The position numbers and the translations under genes were made by a program. The notes below the pieces were generated by a model, which made no database searches, was not told the DNA's origin, and saw nothing but the letters and a program-made list of their open reading frames with translations. From positions 57,066 to 111,222 of the forward strand of contig JAKLJI010000013.1 of the NCBI GenBank assembly GCA_023151275.1: a stretch of 54,157 bases of DNA, read 5' to 3'. Positions 16,480-28,300 of the stretch are shown piece by piece; position 1 is the stretch's first letter; every line of letters starts with the position of its first letter. Source of the stretch: Bacteroidia bacterium. GTDB lineage: Bacteria; Bacteroidota; Bacteroidia; UKL13-3.

Positions 16480-17652
16480 ATGAACGAATATATTGATAAA
16501 ACATACTGGATTGCTGTATCGCATTTGCCCAAGTGGTCTATTGAACGTACAAATCGCTTTATCATTCAAATCATTCACGAGAATAAAATGTCGTGGGCCG
16601 ATTTCTTTTCCTTAGACAAAAAAGGATGGAAAGAACTATTTGCCTTTACAGACAAAGAACTGGCAGATTTGGAGTATGTTAAATCCGATATGCCGAGGTT
16701 AGCTTTTATTGCAGAACAATTGCAAAATGAAGGCTTTCAAATCATCCCGATTAATTCTCCCGATTATCCTGTGGTTTTAAAAGAGAACTTGAAAATTAAA
16801 AGTTCACCTCCTGTTCTTTACATCAAAGGCAGAAAAGGTTTATTACAGGAAGATGCGGTAGCAATTGTAGGTTCCAGAAAGGCCGGTGATAAAGCATTAT
16901 TGTTTACTGACCATGTGGCAAAGAAAAGTGTAAAAGAAAATAAAGTTGTAGTAAGTGGCTTTGCAAAAGGAGTTGACAAACAAGCACTAGACAGCACTAT
17001 AGAAGCCAATGGTAAAAGCATCATTGTTTTGCCGCAGGGTATATTAACCTTCCAGTCCGGATTCAAAAAATATTATGAGCCAATTGTGAACGGTGATGTT
17101 TTAGTATTGAGTACATTTTTCCCAAATGCCGGTTGGGATGTGGGTTTGGCAATGGCAAGAAACGTCTATATTTATGGTTTGGCCAAAGAAATTTTTGTAG
17201 CAGAATCAGATAGTAAGGGTGGCACCTGGGAAGGAGCAATGGATGGATTAAAAAGAGGTCGAAAAATATTTGTTCGTTTACCCGAGCCCAAAGAGAAGAA
17301 TGCAAATTTGAAACTGGTTGAATTAGGTGCATTGGCAATAAACATGGACGGCGATACAGTTGATTCAAAAATTATTTCTTCTTCTGAGTTAATTGAAGCA
17401 ACATCCGAACCCGTATTGAATGACCCAGACACTAAGTATGAAAACGGAAAAATTACCATTGAGAAAGACATCTTGGAATTTTTAAAAAAAGGAACATTTA
17501 CCTCAAAAGAAATTTTGCTTGGCTTGAAATTAGATTGGGAGAGCAGGAAATTAAGCAGTTTCTTAAAGAAGAATCCGAATGTAAAAACGATTGCAGGAAA
17601 GCCCGTAAAATATACCAGTACTAATTTAGAAGCTCCAACTTTATTCGGATAG
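16480..17652 (+). CDS. DprA-like (SLOG superfamily) protein
   Basis: A 390-residue DprA/Smf-family protein. A helical N-terminal region (1-85) precedes a Rossmann-like core: PVLYIKG near 111-117, AIVGSRKAGD at 128-137, VVSGFAKGVDKQALD at 157-171 and IIVLPQGI at 181-188, followed by the GGTWEGAMDGLKRGR segment. Residues of about 330-385 form a C-terminal winged-helix-like module. Classical DprA loads RecA on single-stranded DNA in transformation. This copy lies 11 bp after the RecQ-PRTase gene and 1 bp before hsdR, which favours a role in DNA processing or defence rather than competence. Key core motifs are intact. Whether a second, housekeeping dprA exists elsewhere in the genome cannot be seen here. 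Confidence 0.9.
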   Translation: MNEYIDKTYWIAVSHLPKWSIERTNRFIIQIIHENKMSWADFFSLDKKGWKELFAFTDKELADLEYVKSDMPRLAFIAEQLQNEGFQIIPINSPDYPVVLKENLKIKSSPPVLYIKGRKGLLQEDAVAIVGSRKAGDKALLFTDHVAKKSVKENKVVVSGFAKGVDKQALDSTIEANGKSIIVLPQGILTFQSGFKKYYEPIVNGDVLVLSTFFPNAGWDVGLAMARNVYIYGLAKEIFVAESDSKGGTWEGAMDGLKRGRKIFVRLPEPKEKNANLKLVELGALAINMDGDTVDSKIISSSELIEATSEPVLNDPDTKYENGKITIEKDILEFLKKGTFTSKEILLGLKLDWESRKLSSFLKKNPNVKTIAGKPVKYTSTNLEAPTLFG

Positions 17653-17653
17653 T

Positions 17654-20600
17654 ATGACTTGGGAATACTCAGAAGACAAGCTCATTGAACAAACCGCCAT
17701 TGATATATTTTATAATCAATTGGGCTGGGACACGCTATTGGCTTACAACAAAGAAGGCTTTGGCGAAGGCAGCACTTTGGGGAGACTGAACAAAAAAGAA
17801 GTAGTGCTAAAAAAGATATTCTTCGAGAAGCTAAAACAGTTCAATCCCAATTTGCCCGAACAAGCCTACAATCAAGCGTATGAAAAACTGATTGAAGAAA
17901 GTATTACAAAGTCATTAGCTGAAATCAATTTTGAGAAACATCAACTTTTAAGAAACGGAATACCTGTTGACTTTATCAACGAAAAAGGCGAACAGGTAAA
18001 AAACAAAACACTCAAAGTTTTTGATTTTGACAACGCAAACAACAACAACTTCTTAGCCGTTCGCCAATTGTGGATTCAGGGCAAAAGCAACCGTGAACGC
18101 AGACCCGATATAATCGGTTTTGTAAATGGTATTCCGCTACTGTTTATTGAATTAAAAGCTGCCCACCGCAAATTAGAAAACGCATACAACGATAATTTTA
18201 CCGATTACAAAGACGTAATTCCCAAACTCTTTTATTACAACGCATTCGTAATGCTTAGTAATGGCATTGGAAGCCGCATTGGTAGCGTTACAGGCAAGTA
18301 TCAGCATTTTCACGAATGGAAACGCATTACAGAGGAGGACGAAGGGATAGTTGCCTTAGATAGAATTATTGTAGGTGTTTGCGAGAAAAAACGCTTTTTA
18401 GATTTATTCGAGAACTTTATTCTCTTTGATAACTCTTTAGGCAAAGTGGTAAAACTTATTGCCCGAAACCATCAGTTTATTGGCGTTAACAAAGCCATTG
18501 AAAACATTCAGCACAAAGAGCAACTTTACAAACTTGGCAAAATCAGTTTAGAAGAAAAGCAAAAACTCGGTGTGTTTTGGCATACACAAGGAAGCGGAAA
18601 ATCCTATTCAATGGTTTTCTTCTGTCAAAAAATCCATCACAAGTTTACAGGTAGTTACACTTTCCTGATTGTAACAGATAGAAACGAATTAGATACACAG
18701 ATTTATGGCACGTTTAGCGGGGTAGGTGCAGTACCTCAAGTAAAAGCAGGTGCAAAAGATTCATTGAAAGCCAATAGTGGAAAGCATTTACGAGAATTAC
18801 TTAGTTCAGAACATCGCTATTTGTTTACACTCATTCACAAATTCAACTTTGAAGAAGAAATAACCAAGCGAGATAATATCATTGTCATTTCAGACGAAGC
18901 ACACCGAACACAAGGCGGAAATTTAGCAATGAACTTGCGTAATGCCTTGCCAAATGCTTCATTTATTGGCTTTACAGGAACTCCTCTTTTCAAAGACGAT
19001 GAAATCACAAAACGGATTTTCGGTGATTATGTTTCCCGATACGATTTTAAACGAAGTGTGGATGATGGTGCAACTGTTCCCTTGTTTTACGAAAACCGAG
19101 GTAACTATTTAAAGCTAGATAATCCAAAAATCAATGATAACATCCGAACACTTTTAGAAAAGGAAGAATTGGAAAGCGATGAACGAAGTAAAATTGAAAA
19201 GTTGATTGCAAGAGAATATCCAATACTTACTGCTAAGAAAAGGTTAAATGATATTGCCAAAGATGCTGTTTGGCATTTCTGCAACAGAGGTTACAAAGGC
19301 AAAGGAATGTTTATCGCATTGGATAAACTCACTGCCGTAAAAATGTATGATTTAATCACACATCATTGGAAGCAGACCGTTGAACAATTGGAAAAAGAGG
19401 TTGCTAAAGGGAAATATGGCGATCAGGAATTATTGGAGAAAAGTCGAGAACTACAATGGATAAAGGAAACAGAGATTTGTGTGGTGGTCAGTTCGGAACA
19501 AAACGAAATTCAGAAGTTTCAGAAATGGGATTTGGACATTGAGCCACATCGGGAGAAAATGAACACCCAAGACCTTGAAACAAGGTTTAAAGATGAAGAC
19601 GACCCTTTCCGTTTTGTAATAGTTTGTGCAATGTGGATTACAGGTTTCGATGTTCCTACCCTTTCTACTTTGTATTTAGACAAGCCTTTGAAGTCGCATA
19701 CACTAATGCAAGCCATCGCAAGAGCCAACCGAATCAGCGAAGGCAAAAACAACGGTTTAATAGTTGATTATATTGAAACTTACACTGCCTTATTGGATGC
19801 TTTGGCCATTTACGGTTCAGGCGGTGAAGAAGGTGGAAGTGGCGGTGGAGAAAAACCCGAACCACCCGTAAAACCGAAAGAAGAACTCATCAAACAATTG
19901 GAAGAAGCATTAGAAGCGACTGAAACATTTTTGAAAGACGAAGTAAATTTTGATTTGCAGGAACTCTTCAATGCTGACGGCTTACACAAATTGGCGGCAA
20001 TGGAAAAGGGGGTGAATGCTGTTTATACCAATGACGAAACCAAACGCAAATTTCAGGTTTTGGCGAGAGAAGTTTTCAAAAAATACAAAGCACTTCAGCC
20101 CGACAAAGTGCTAAACCTGTATGCACCAAGCAAGAACGCCATTGATGTAATCTACTCCGCTATTGAAGACAATATTGAAAGTGCTGATGTAGCAGACATA
20201 ATGCGTAAAATTCAAAATGTGGTGGACGAATCCATAGAAAATATGGTTGCCGAACCAAGCCACAACGAAGGTAAAATCATTGACCTAAGCGGTCTAGACT
20301 TTGGCTTGTTGGAGCAATATTTCCTAAAGACAAAGAATAAAAATGCAGCAGTTCAATCTCTAAAAGACAAAATTGAAAAGCAACTGAAACAAATGGTAGA
20401 ACGCAACCCATTGACAGTTGACTATTACAAACGCTATCAGGAAATTATTGAAGAATACAACAGAGGCAAAGACGAGGTTGTAATCAAGGAGACCTTCAGA
20501 AAATTGATTGAACTCGTAAACTCCTATTCAGAAGAAGAAGCCGACACCAAGCGAGAAGGTCTGACAGACGAGCAAAAAGCAATTTTCGACATTCTTAGAC

Positions 20601-20878
20601 ACGGAAAGAAGTTAGAGGAAAAAGAGAAAAACGAAATCAAGAAAATATCCATTGAACTACTTGAAGAACTGAAAAAAGACAAATTGAAAGTTGAACAATG
20701 GTCAGACAAATCGGTAACAGCAGCAGCCGTTTTCAATACCGTAAGCAAGACTTTGTTTGAAACCTTGCCCTACCCGACTTATCAAACAGACGACATTGAC
20801 TTAAAAACAAACTTAGTATATGAACATTTAAAACATCAATATTTTGGAGGAGGAATAAGTATTTACGGACAATATTAG
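17654..20878 (+). CDS. hsdR: Type I R-M restriction subunit HsdR
   Basis: A 1074-residue restriction/translocase subunit. The N-terminal nuclease has the PD-(D/E)xK core Pro 151-Asp 152 (RRPDIIGF) and Glu 166-x-Lys 168 (FIELKAA). The SF2 translocase carries Walker A GSGKS at 313-317 (QGSGKSYSMVF) and DEAH at 414-417, then FTGTPL, and helicase domain 2 with WITGFDVPTLSTLYLDKPL and QAIARANR. A Gly/Pro-rich linker near 720-740 leads to a long helical C-terminus that should bind HsdM/HsdS. All catalytic motifs are intact. It starts one base after the dprA stop, so the restriction subunit is expressed behind the RecQ/DprA block instead of next to hsdS. The last gene of the island. Confidence 0.95.
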   Translation: MTWEYSEDKLIEQTAIDIFYNQLGWDTLLAYNKEGFGEGSTLGRLNKKEVVLKKIFFEKLKQFNPNLPEQAYNQAYEKLIEESITKSLAEINFEKHQLLRNGIPVDFINEKGEQVKNKTLKVFDFDNANNNNFLAVRQLWIQGKSNRERRPDIIGFVNGIPLLFIELKAAHRKLENAYNDNFTDYKDVIPKLFYYNAFVMLSNGIGSRIGSVTGKYQHFHEWKRITEEDEGIVALDRIIVGVCEKKRFLDLFENFILFDNSLGKVVKLIARNHQFIGVNKAIENIQHKEQLYKLGKISLEEKQKLGVFWHTQGSGKSYSMVFFCQKIHHKFTGSYTFLIVTDRNELDTQIYGTFSGVGAVPQVKAGAKDSLKANSGKHLRELLSSEHRYLFTLIHKFNFEEEITKRDNIIVISDEAHRTQGGNLAMNLRNALPNASFIGFTGTPLFKDDEITKRIFGDYVSRYDFKRSVDDGATVPLFYENRGNYLKLDNPKINDNIRTLLEKEELESDERSKIEKLIAREYPILTAKKRLNDIAKDAVWHFCNRGYKGKGMFIALDKLTAVKMYDLITHHWKQTVEQLEKEVAKGKYGDQELLEKSRELQWIKETEICVVVSSEQNEIQKFQKWDLDIEPHREKMNTQDLETRFKDEDDPFRFVIVCAMWITGFDVPTLSTLYLDKPLKSHTLMQAIARANRISEGKNNGLIVDYIETYTALLDALAIYGSGGEEGGSGGGEKPEPPVKPKEELIKQLEEALEATETFLKDEVNFDLQELFNADGLHKLAAMEKGVNAVYTNDETKRKFQVLAREVFKKYKALQPDKVLNLYAPSKNAIDVIYSAIEDNIESADVADIMRKIQNVVDESIENMVAEPSHNEGKIIDLSGLDFGLLEQYFLKTKNKNAAVQSLKDKIEKQLKQMVERNPLTVDYYKRYQEIIEEYNRGKDEVVIKETFRKLIELVNSYSEEEADTKREGLTDEQKAIFDILRHGKKLEEKEKNEIKKISIELLEELKKDKLKVEQWSDKSVTAAAVFNTVSKTLFETLPYPTYQTDDIDLKTNLVYEHLKHQYFGGGISIYGQY

Positions 20879-21016
20879 CCCAAGCTGACCCCATCCGACA
20901 CCATCCCAAAGTGTGTGTCAATTAACTTAATTCTTACCTAAAGGTCCATGTAAAATCGCGGCATCTTCTTCCTAAAATCTCAAGTGGCGCTGTTAATTCC
21001 CCCCACCCCAAAACAA

Positions 21017-21050
21017 AACAAGGGATTGTGCTTTGGCACAACCCCTTGTT
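21017..21050 (-). terminator. Terminator of the rpoBC operon
   Basis: The arms 21017-21031 and 21036-21050 pair over 15 bp with one mismatch and a 4-nt loop. On the minus strand the stem is followed by a T-rich run (TTTTGTTTT) just after rpoC. The stem may also stop readthrough from hsdR in the other direction. Confidence 0.85.
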
Positions 21051-21073
21051 TATACTAGAATCTAAAGGCTTGA

Positions 21074-24000
21074 TTAATCTTCTTTCGAAGCCATCAGCGC
21101 AGCAAATTCTTCTTTAGAACCTACAATCAGTTTTTCAAAGTCCCTGCTTCCAGTACCGGCAGGAATCAAATGACCTACGATTACGTTCTCTTTCAGGCCT
21201 AACATGGTGTCAACCTTACCGGAAATCGCAGCTTCATTCAACACTTTGGTAGTTTCCTGGAACGATGCAGCACTCATGAAGCTATGTGTACCCAAAGAAG
21301 CTTTGGTAATACCCATAATAATCTGAGTAGCTGTTGCAGGGTTTGCGTCCCTCACTTCAACCAGCTTCTGGTCCTTACGTCTCAATTGAGAATTCTCATC
21401 ACGTAATTTCCTTACACTGATAATCTGTCCGGCTTTCACATTTGGAGAATCTCCCGGATCTGTAACAACTTTCTTATCAAAAATCCAGTCGTTCATTTCC
21501 TTGAAATCCCAACGGTCAACAGTTTCGCCTTCCAGGAAGGTGGTATCACCCGGATCAACAACTTCAACATGCTTCATCATCTGACGAATGATGGTTTCTA
21601 CGTGCTTGTCGTTGATTTTTACACCCTGCAAACGGTAAACTTCCATAATTCCGTTCAAAATATAACGCTGAACGGCCAATGGTCCCTCAATACGCAAAAT
21701 ATCTTGTGGACTGATAGATCCGTCTGAAAGTGGAGAACCTGCTTTTACGAAGTCGTTCTCCTGAACCAAGATATGCTTAGAAAGTGGAACCAGGTATTTC
21801 TTCTGCTCACCGTCTTTCGAGGTAATCATAATTTCACGGTTACCACGCTTAATGCCACCAAAGCTTACAACACCATCAATCTCGGTAACAATAGCCGGGT
21901 TAGATGGGTTACGTGCTTCAAACAATTCAGTTACACGTGGCAAACCACCGGTAATGTCTCGGGTTTTTCCAACAACACGTGGAATCTTCACAAGAATTTC
22001 ACCGGCTTTAACAGTATGGCCTTCTTCAATTACGATGTGAGCTCCTACTGGTAAGTTGTATTCTTTTTCAGTGCCTGCTTTTGAATCAGCAATAACAATC
22101 GAAGGAATCTTCGTTTTATCACGACTCTCAACAATCACTTTTTCTTTGTGACCGGTTTGCTCATCACTTTCCTCTTTAAAGGTAACGTTCTCAATGATGT
22201 TCAAGAAGCTAGCTTTACCGGAGAATTCAGAAATAATAACCGCGTTGTATGGGTCCCAGGTACAAATAGGTTGTCCTTTTTCAATTTTCTGACCAGGCTT
22301 AACCATCAAGTGTGCACCGTAAGGAATGTTCACAGTAATGATTGGATTTCTGGTTTTCTCATCCAAAATCCTAACCTCACCCTGACGTCCCAATACTACA
22401 GTTACTACTCCATCTTCAGTTCCAAGCTCAGTTGTTCTGATTTCTTCAAACTCAAGAATACCACCAAATTTAGCTTGCATTTGAGATTCAGATGCAATGT
22501 TTGATGCAGTACCACCCACGTGGAAGGTACGAAGTGTAAGCTGTGTTCCTGGTTCACCAATCGACTGTGCGGCAATTACACCTACAGCATCACCTTTTTG
22601 TGAGCCACGGCCAGTTGCCATACTGCGTCCGTAACACTTGGTACAAACTCCATAACGGGTTTCACAAGTCAGCGCAGAACGGATTTCAACCGTTTCAATT
22701 GGTGATTCTTCAATAACACTTGCAATCTCTTCTGTAATATCAGCACCCGATTTGCAAATCAACTCTCCTGTTAATGGATTGTAGATATCGTGCAAACTGG
22801 TACGTCCCAAAATACGTTCGTAAAGTGTTTCTACAACCTCTTCATTGTCTTTCAATGCAGAAATTGGAATTCCGCGAAGTGTTCCGCAATCTTCTTCACT
22901 TACTACAACGTCTTGAGCTACGTCATGCAAACGACGAGTGAGGTAACCTGCGTCAGCTGTTTTCAAAGCCGTATCCGCAAGACCCTTACGAGCACCGTGG
23001 GTTGAGATAAAGTATTCGATAACCGAAAGCCCTTCTTTAAAGTTTGAAAGAATTGGGTTCTCGATAATCTCACCGGTACCACCACTTAGGTTTTTCTGTG
23101 GTTTTGCCATCAGACCCCTCATACCACCAAGCTGACGAATCTGCTCTTTAGAACCCCTCGCACCAGAATCCAACATCATGTAAATTGGATTGAATCCTTG
23201 CTGGTCGTCTTTCAACTGACGAAGTAAGGTATCGGCAAGACGAGAGTTGATACGTGTCCAGATGTCAATTACCTGGTTATAACGTTCGTTATTGGTAATG
23301 AAACCGTTGTTGTAGTTATCCCAAATTTCATCAACCTCAGCTTGCGCTTGTTTGATAAAGGTATCTTTTTCAGAAGGGATATTTACATACGATAAGTTAA
23401 ACGATAGTCCACCACGGAAAGCGTATTGGAAACCAAGGTACTTGATATCGTCTAGGAACATGGCACAACGGTCTTGTCCAACCTCTTTGTACATGTTACC
23501 AATGATATCACGCAATGATTTCTTGGTCAACAATTCGTTGATGTATCCGTGCTCCTCAGGTACAACCTGATTGAACAAAATACGACCCATTGTGGTATCA
23601 ATCAAACGGGAAACAAGTTCACCGTTTTCTTTCACTTTTACACGGCATTTAACCAAGGCGTGCAAGGCAACTCTTCCTTCGTTGTAAGCAATAATTGCTT
23701 CTTCAGCCGAATAGAATACGAGTCCTTCACCTTTGATTTCATGTCCTTCAACTGATTTACGGCCTTTGGTAATGTAGTACAAACCAAGAACCATGTCCTG
23801 AGATGGAACCGTAATAGGCGCTCCGTTGGCAGGGTTCAGGATATTGTGTGGTGCCAGCATCAGCATCTGGGCTTCCAGAATTGCTGCGTTTCCAAGCGGT
23901 ACGTGAACCGCCATCTGGTCACCGTCAAAGTCGGCGTTAAAACCGGTACAAACCAATGGGTGAAGTTGAATTGCTTTTCCTTCTACCAATTTAGGTTGGA

Positions 24001-25351
24001 AAGCCTGAATACCCAATCTGTGAAGTGTTGGGGCCCGGTTCAGAAGAACAGGATGTCCTTTCAAAATATTTTCAAGAATATCCCAAACTACTGCCTCTTT
24101 GCGGTCAACGAGTTTCTTGGCAGATTTAACCGTTTTTACGATGCCTCTTTCAAGAAGCTTACGGATAATGAATGGCTTAAACAGCTCGGCTGCCATATTC
24201 TTAGGAATACCGCATTCGTGCAGTTTCAGGTTTGGTCCCACCACAATTACCGAACGACCCGAGTAGTCAACACGTTTACCAAGCAAGTTCTGACGGAAGC
24301 GACCTTGTTTACCTTTGAGCATATCGCTTAAAGATTTCAAGGGTCTGTTACCTTCAGTTTTTACAGCACTTACACGGCGAGTATTGTCAAACAAAGAGTC
24401 AACAGCTTCTTGTAACATACGCTTTTCGTTACGTAAAATTACTTCAGGAGCTTTGATCTCAATCAGGCGCTTAAGACGGTTGTTACGGATAATTACCCTT
24501 CTGTACAAATCGTTCAAGTCGGAAGTCGCAAAACGACCGCCTTCTAATGGAACGAGTGGACGCAATTCCGGTGGAATTACAGGAAGAATTTTCACAACCA
24601 TCCATTCAGGACGGTTTTCGCCATGAACCTGAGCATTTCTAAATCCTTCAACAACTTTCAACCGTTTCAAAGCTTCGTTTTTACGTTGTTGTGAAGTTTC
24701 AGTATTGGCTTTGTTACGCAAATCGTAACTCAGGTTATCAAGGTTGATGCGCGATAGTAAGAACCAAAGCGCATCTCCACCCATTTTAGCAATGAACTTA
24801 TTCGGATCATTGTCATCCAGGTGCTGGTTATCTTTTGGAAGTGAATCCAAAATATCCAGATATTCTTCTTCAGTAATTAAATCTAAGTTGCCAACACCAT
24901 CAGCTGCCTTAATTCCTGGTTGACATACTACGTATCTTTCGTAGTAAACAACCATGTCGAGCTTCTTGGAAGGAATACCCAACAGGTAACCAATTTTATT
25001 TGGCAATGAACGGAAATACCAGATATGTGCAACTGGAACAACCAGGTTGATATGGCCCATGCGTTCGCGACGCACTTTTTTCTCAGTAACTTCAACACCG
25101 CAACGGTCACAAACAATTCCTTTATAACGAATGCGCTTGTACTTTCCGCAATGACATTCGTAATCCTTCATAGGACCAAAAATGCGCTCGCAGAACAATC
25201 CACCCATTTCCGGTTTAAAGGAACGGTAGTTAATTGTTTCCGGTTTGGTTACTTCTCCAAATGAACGCTGAAGAATGCTCTCTGGTGAGGCAAGTCCAAT
25301 GCGAATTTTGGTGAAATTTGCTTTTATTTTTTGCTCTTTTTTCAAAGACAT
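21074..25351 (-). CDS. rpoC: RNA polymerase beta' subunit
   Basis: The largest subunit of RNA polymerase, 1425 residues, in the usual range for Bacteroidota. The N-terminal zinc ribbon ([20 protein letters not shown]) is near 66-85. The catalytic Mg2+ loop NADFDGD lies at 472-478, with Asp 474, 476 and 478. The second zinc cluster is visible at [14 protein letters not shown], and the trigger-loop region ([10 protein letters not shown] is nearby, then [16 protein letters not shown]) is intact. It is the last gene of the rplKAJL-rpoBC operon, separated from rpoB by 46 bp that hold a hairpin, and followed by a strong terminator. Nothing unusual is visible in the catalytic parts. Confidence 0.99.
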   Translation of the reverse strand: MSLKKEQKIKANFTKIRIGLASPESILQRSFGEVTKPETINYRSFKPEMGGLFCERIFGPMKDYECHCGKYKRIRYKGIVCDRCGVEVTEKKVRRERMGHINLVVPVAHIWYFRSLPNKIGYLLGIPSKKLDMVVYYERYVVCQPGIKAADGVGNLDLITEEEYLDILDSLPKDNQHLDDNDPNKFIAKMGGDALWFLLSRINLDNLSYDLRNKANTETSQQRKNEALKRLKVVEGFRNAQVHGENRPEWMVVKILPVIPPELRPLVPLEGGRFATSDLNDLYRRVIIRNNRLKRLIEIKAPEVILRNEKRMLQEAVDSLFDNTRRVSAVKTEGNRPLKSLSDMLKGKQGRFRQNLLGKRVDYSGRSVIVVGPNLKLHECGIPKNMAAELFKPFIIRKLLERGIVKTVKSAKKLVDRKEAVVWDILENILKGHPVLLNRAPTLHRLGIQAFQPKLVEGKAIQLHPLVCTGFNADFDGDQMAVHVPLGNAAILEAQMLMLAPHNILNPANGAPITVPSQDMVLGLYYITKGRKSVEGHEIKGEGLVFYSAEEAIIAYNEGRVALHALVKCRVKVKENGELVSRLIDTTMGRILFNQVVPEEHGYINELLTKKSLRDIIGNMYKEVGQDRCAMFLDDIKYLGFQYAFRGGLSFNLSYVNIPSEKDTFIKQAQAEVDEIWDNYNNGFITNNERYNQVIDIWTRINSRLADTLLRQLKDDQQGFNPIYMMLDSGARGSKEQIRQLGGMRGLMAKPQKNLSGGTGEIIENPILSNFKEGLSVIEYFISTHGARKGLADTALKTADAGYLTRRLHDVAQDVVVSEEDCGTLRGIPISALKDNEEVVETLYERILGRTSLHDIYNPLTGELICKSGADITEEIASVIEESPIETVEIRSALTCETRYGVCTKCYGRSMATGRGSQKGDAVGVIAAQSIGEPGTQLTLRTFHVGGTASNIASESQMQAKFGGILEFEEIRTTELGTEDGVVTVVLGRQGEVRILDEKTRNPIITVNIPYGAHLMVKPGQKIEKGQPICTWDPYNAVIISEFSGKASFLNIIENVTFKEESDEQTGHKEKVIVESRDKTKIPSIVIADSKAGTEKEYNLPVGAHIVIEEGHTVKAGEILVKIPRVVGKTRDITGGLPRVTELFEARNPSNPAIVTEIDGVVSFGGIKRGNREIMITSKDGEQKKYLVPLSKHILVQENDFVKAGSPLSDGSISPQDILRIEGPLAVQRYILNGIMEVYRLQGVKINDKHVETIIRQMMKHVEVVDPGDTTFLEGETVDRWDFKEMNDWIFDKKVVTDPGDSPNVKAGQIISVRKLRDENSQLRRKDQKLVEVRDANPATATQIIMGITKASLGTHSFMSAASFQETTKVLNEAAISGKVDTMLGLKENVIVGHLIPAGTGSRDFEKLIVGSKEEFAALMASKED

Positions 25352-25368
25352 AATGCTGCTATTTGTAA

Positions 25369-25388
25369 AGCCCGGGTTGCCCCGGGCT
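25369..25388 (-). other. Hairpin in the rpoB-rpoC spacer
   Basis: An 8-bp perfect G+C stem (25369-25376 with 25381-25388) and 4-nt loop lie between the rpoB stop and the rpoC start. No run of T follows on the minus strand, so it is more likely a processing or stability element than a terminator. Confidence 0.55.
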
Positions 25389-25397
25389 CATTTTTTA

Positions 25398-28300
25398 TTA
25401 TTCCAATGTGATATCTAATCCCAATCCGCGTAACTCATGAACCAATACGTTGAACGACTCAGGCAATCCGGCTTGTGGTAGGTTATCCCCTTTCACAATA
25501 GCCTCGTAAGTCTTCGCTCTTCCAACAATATCATCTGATTTAATGGTCAGGATTTCCTGAAGAATATTGGCTGCACCAAATGCCTCCAGCGCCCAAACTT
25601 CCATCTCACCAAAACGCTGACCACCAAACTGGGCTTTACCTCCCAATGGCTGTTGCGTAATCAAGGAGTATGGTCCGATAGAACGTGCGTGCATCTTATC
25701 ATCAACCATGTGACCCAGTTTAATCATGTAGATTACACCTACAGTTACAGGCTGATCAAAACGCATACCGGTCAATCCATCGTTTAGGTAAGTTTTACCC
25801 CAATCAGGAATACCTGCTTTACGGGTAAACTCAAGCACTTGGTCATCGCTGGCTCCATCAAAAATTGGAGTTGCAAATTTAACACCAAGCTCTTTTGCAG
25901 CCCATCCAAGAACAGTTTCGTAAATCTGTCCCAAGTTCATACGTGAAGGTACACCCAATGGGTTCAACACAATATCAACTGGTTTACCGTTCTCCATAAA
26001 TGGAAGGTCTTCTTCACGTACAATACGGGCAACAATACCCTTGTTACCGTGACGTCCTGCCATCTTATCACCCACTTTCAGCTTACGTTTGTTCGCCAAA
26101 TACACTTTAGCAAGCTTCAGAATTCCTGTTGGTAATTCATCACCTACTGAAATGGCGTACTCTTTTCTTCTGTAGTCGGCAACTTCCTGGTTGTATCTGT
26201 TTTTGTAATTGGTAAGGATTGAACGAACCAATTCATTTTTCTCAGGATCTGTGGTCCAATTGGTAGCATTTACATTGGAGTAATCTATGTCTGCCAGGTT
26301 TTTCTGACTAAACTTCGATCCTTTAGCAATCAGCTCCTCATTGTACACGTTGATAATACCTGCAGAGGTTTTGCCTGAAAGTACAGTAAACAATTTGTCT
26401 ACCAGGATATCCTTGATGTCTTTCAGGTTCTTCTCGTGCTCGTCTTTCAAACGGGCCAACTTGGTTTTGTCATCGGCCTTAGCTGTTTTCTCTTTCTTAG
26501 CGCGAGCAAACAATTTCTTGTCAATAACAACACCGCTGGTTGAAGGAATTGCTTTCAAAGAAGCGTCTTTAACGTCACCTGCTTTGTCACCAAAGATGGC
26601 ACGCAATAACTTCTCTTCAGGTGAAGGTTCAGTTTCTCCTTTTGGTGTAATTTTACCAATCAGAATATCGCCTTCGCCAACCTCACATCCAATGCGGATT
26701 AAACCGTTTTCATCCAGATTTTTGGTTGCATCCTCACTTACGTTTGGAATATCATTGGTCAACTCCTCTTCACCACGCTTGGTATCCCTAACTTCAAGTT
26801 CGTACTCAGTAATGTGAATAGAAGTAAAGATATCTTCTTTAACTACTTTTTCACTGATTACAATCGCATCCTCAAAGTTGAAACCTTGCCAAGGCATGAA
26901 GGCTACTTGCAAGTTACGACCCAATGCAAGTTCTCCTCCTTGGGTTGCATATCCTTCGCACAATACAGTTCCTTTTTCAACTTTCTGCCCTTTGCGAACA
27001 ATAGGCTTCAAGTTGATACAGGTATTTTGGTTGGTACGACGGAATTTAATGAGTTTATACGATTTGGTATCTGTACCGAAACTCACCAAACGGTCATTTT
27101 CAGTTTGCTCGTAGCGAATTCTGATTTCGTTGGCATCAACATACTCAACGGTTCCGTTTCCTTCAGCAACCAAAAGTGTTCTTGAGTCTTTAGCAACACG
27201 ACCTTCCAGTCCGGTTCCTACAACAGGAGCCTCAGGACGCAACAAAGGAACAGCCTGACGTTGCATGTTCGATCCCATCAGCGCACGGTTCGCGTCATTG
27301 TGTTCAAGGAACGGAATCAAAGAAGCTGCAATGGATACAATCTGGTTTGGAGCAATATCCATAAACTCCAACTTCTCAGCTTCTACCATCGGGAAGTCAC
27401 CTTCGTAGCGAGCTTTAATTCTTGTTTCAGCAAAATTACCATGTTCGTCGTAACGGGCATTCGACTGGGCAATTACTTTACCGTCCTCGTCTTCCGCACT
27501 TAAATAGGTAACAGGATCATTCACATCAACCTTACCATTGGTTACCTTCAGGTAAGGAGTTTCAATGAATCCCATGCTGTTAATTTTAGCATGAACACAC
27601 AGTGAAGAAATCAAACCAATGTTTGGACCTTCCGGTGTTTCAATGGTACACAAACGTCCATAGTGAGTATAGTGAACGTCACGCACCTCAAAACCTGCGC
27701 GGTCACGACTCAAACCACCTGGACCCAGGGCCGACATACGGCGCTTGTGGGTAATCTCAGCCAATGGATTTGTTTGGTCCATGAACTGCGATAACTGGTT
27801 GGTTCCAAAAAACGAATTGATAACGGAAGACAAAGTCTTAGCATTAATCAAATCAGTTGGAGTAAACACCTCGTTATCGCGAATATTCATACGCTCACGA
27901 ATGGTACGAGCCATACGAGCCAAACCAACACCAAATTGAGCATACAATTGCTCTCCAACGGTTCTAACACGACGATTTGACAAGTGGTCAATATCATCCA
28001 CGTCAGCGCGGGAGTTTGAAAGCTCAATCAAATATTTAATGATAGATACGATATCGTCTTTAGATAAAACACGATTGCTCAACGGTTCGTTTTTGTTAAG
28101 CTTTCTGTTAATCCTGTAACGACCTACATCTCCCAAATCATAACGTTTGTCTGAGAAGAACAACTTCTCAATAACACCACGTGCTGTTTCTTCATCCGGT
28201 GGATCAGCATTTCTCAACTGACGATAGATATGCTCGTGAGCTTCTTTTCCGGAGTTTGCAGTATCTTTTTGAAGGGTGTTCAAAATGATAGCAAAATCAT

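Noticed and set aside
17063-17471. Two minus-strand ORFs of about 100 codons opposite dprA
   Set aside because: They shadow a well-defined DprA-like gene.
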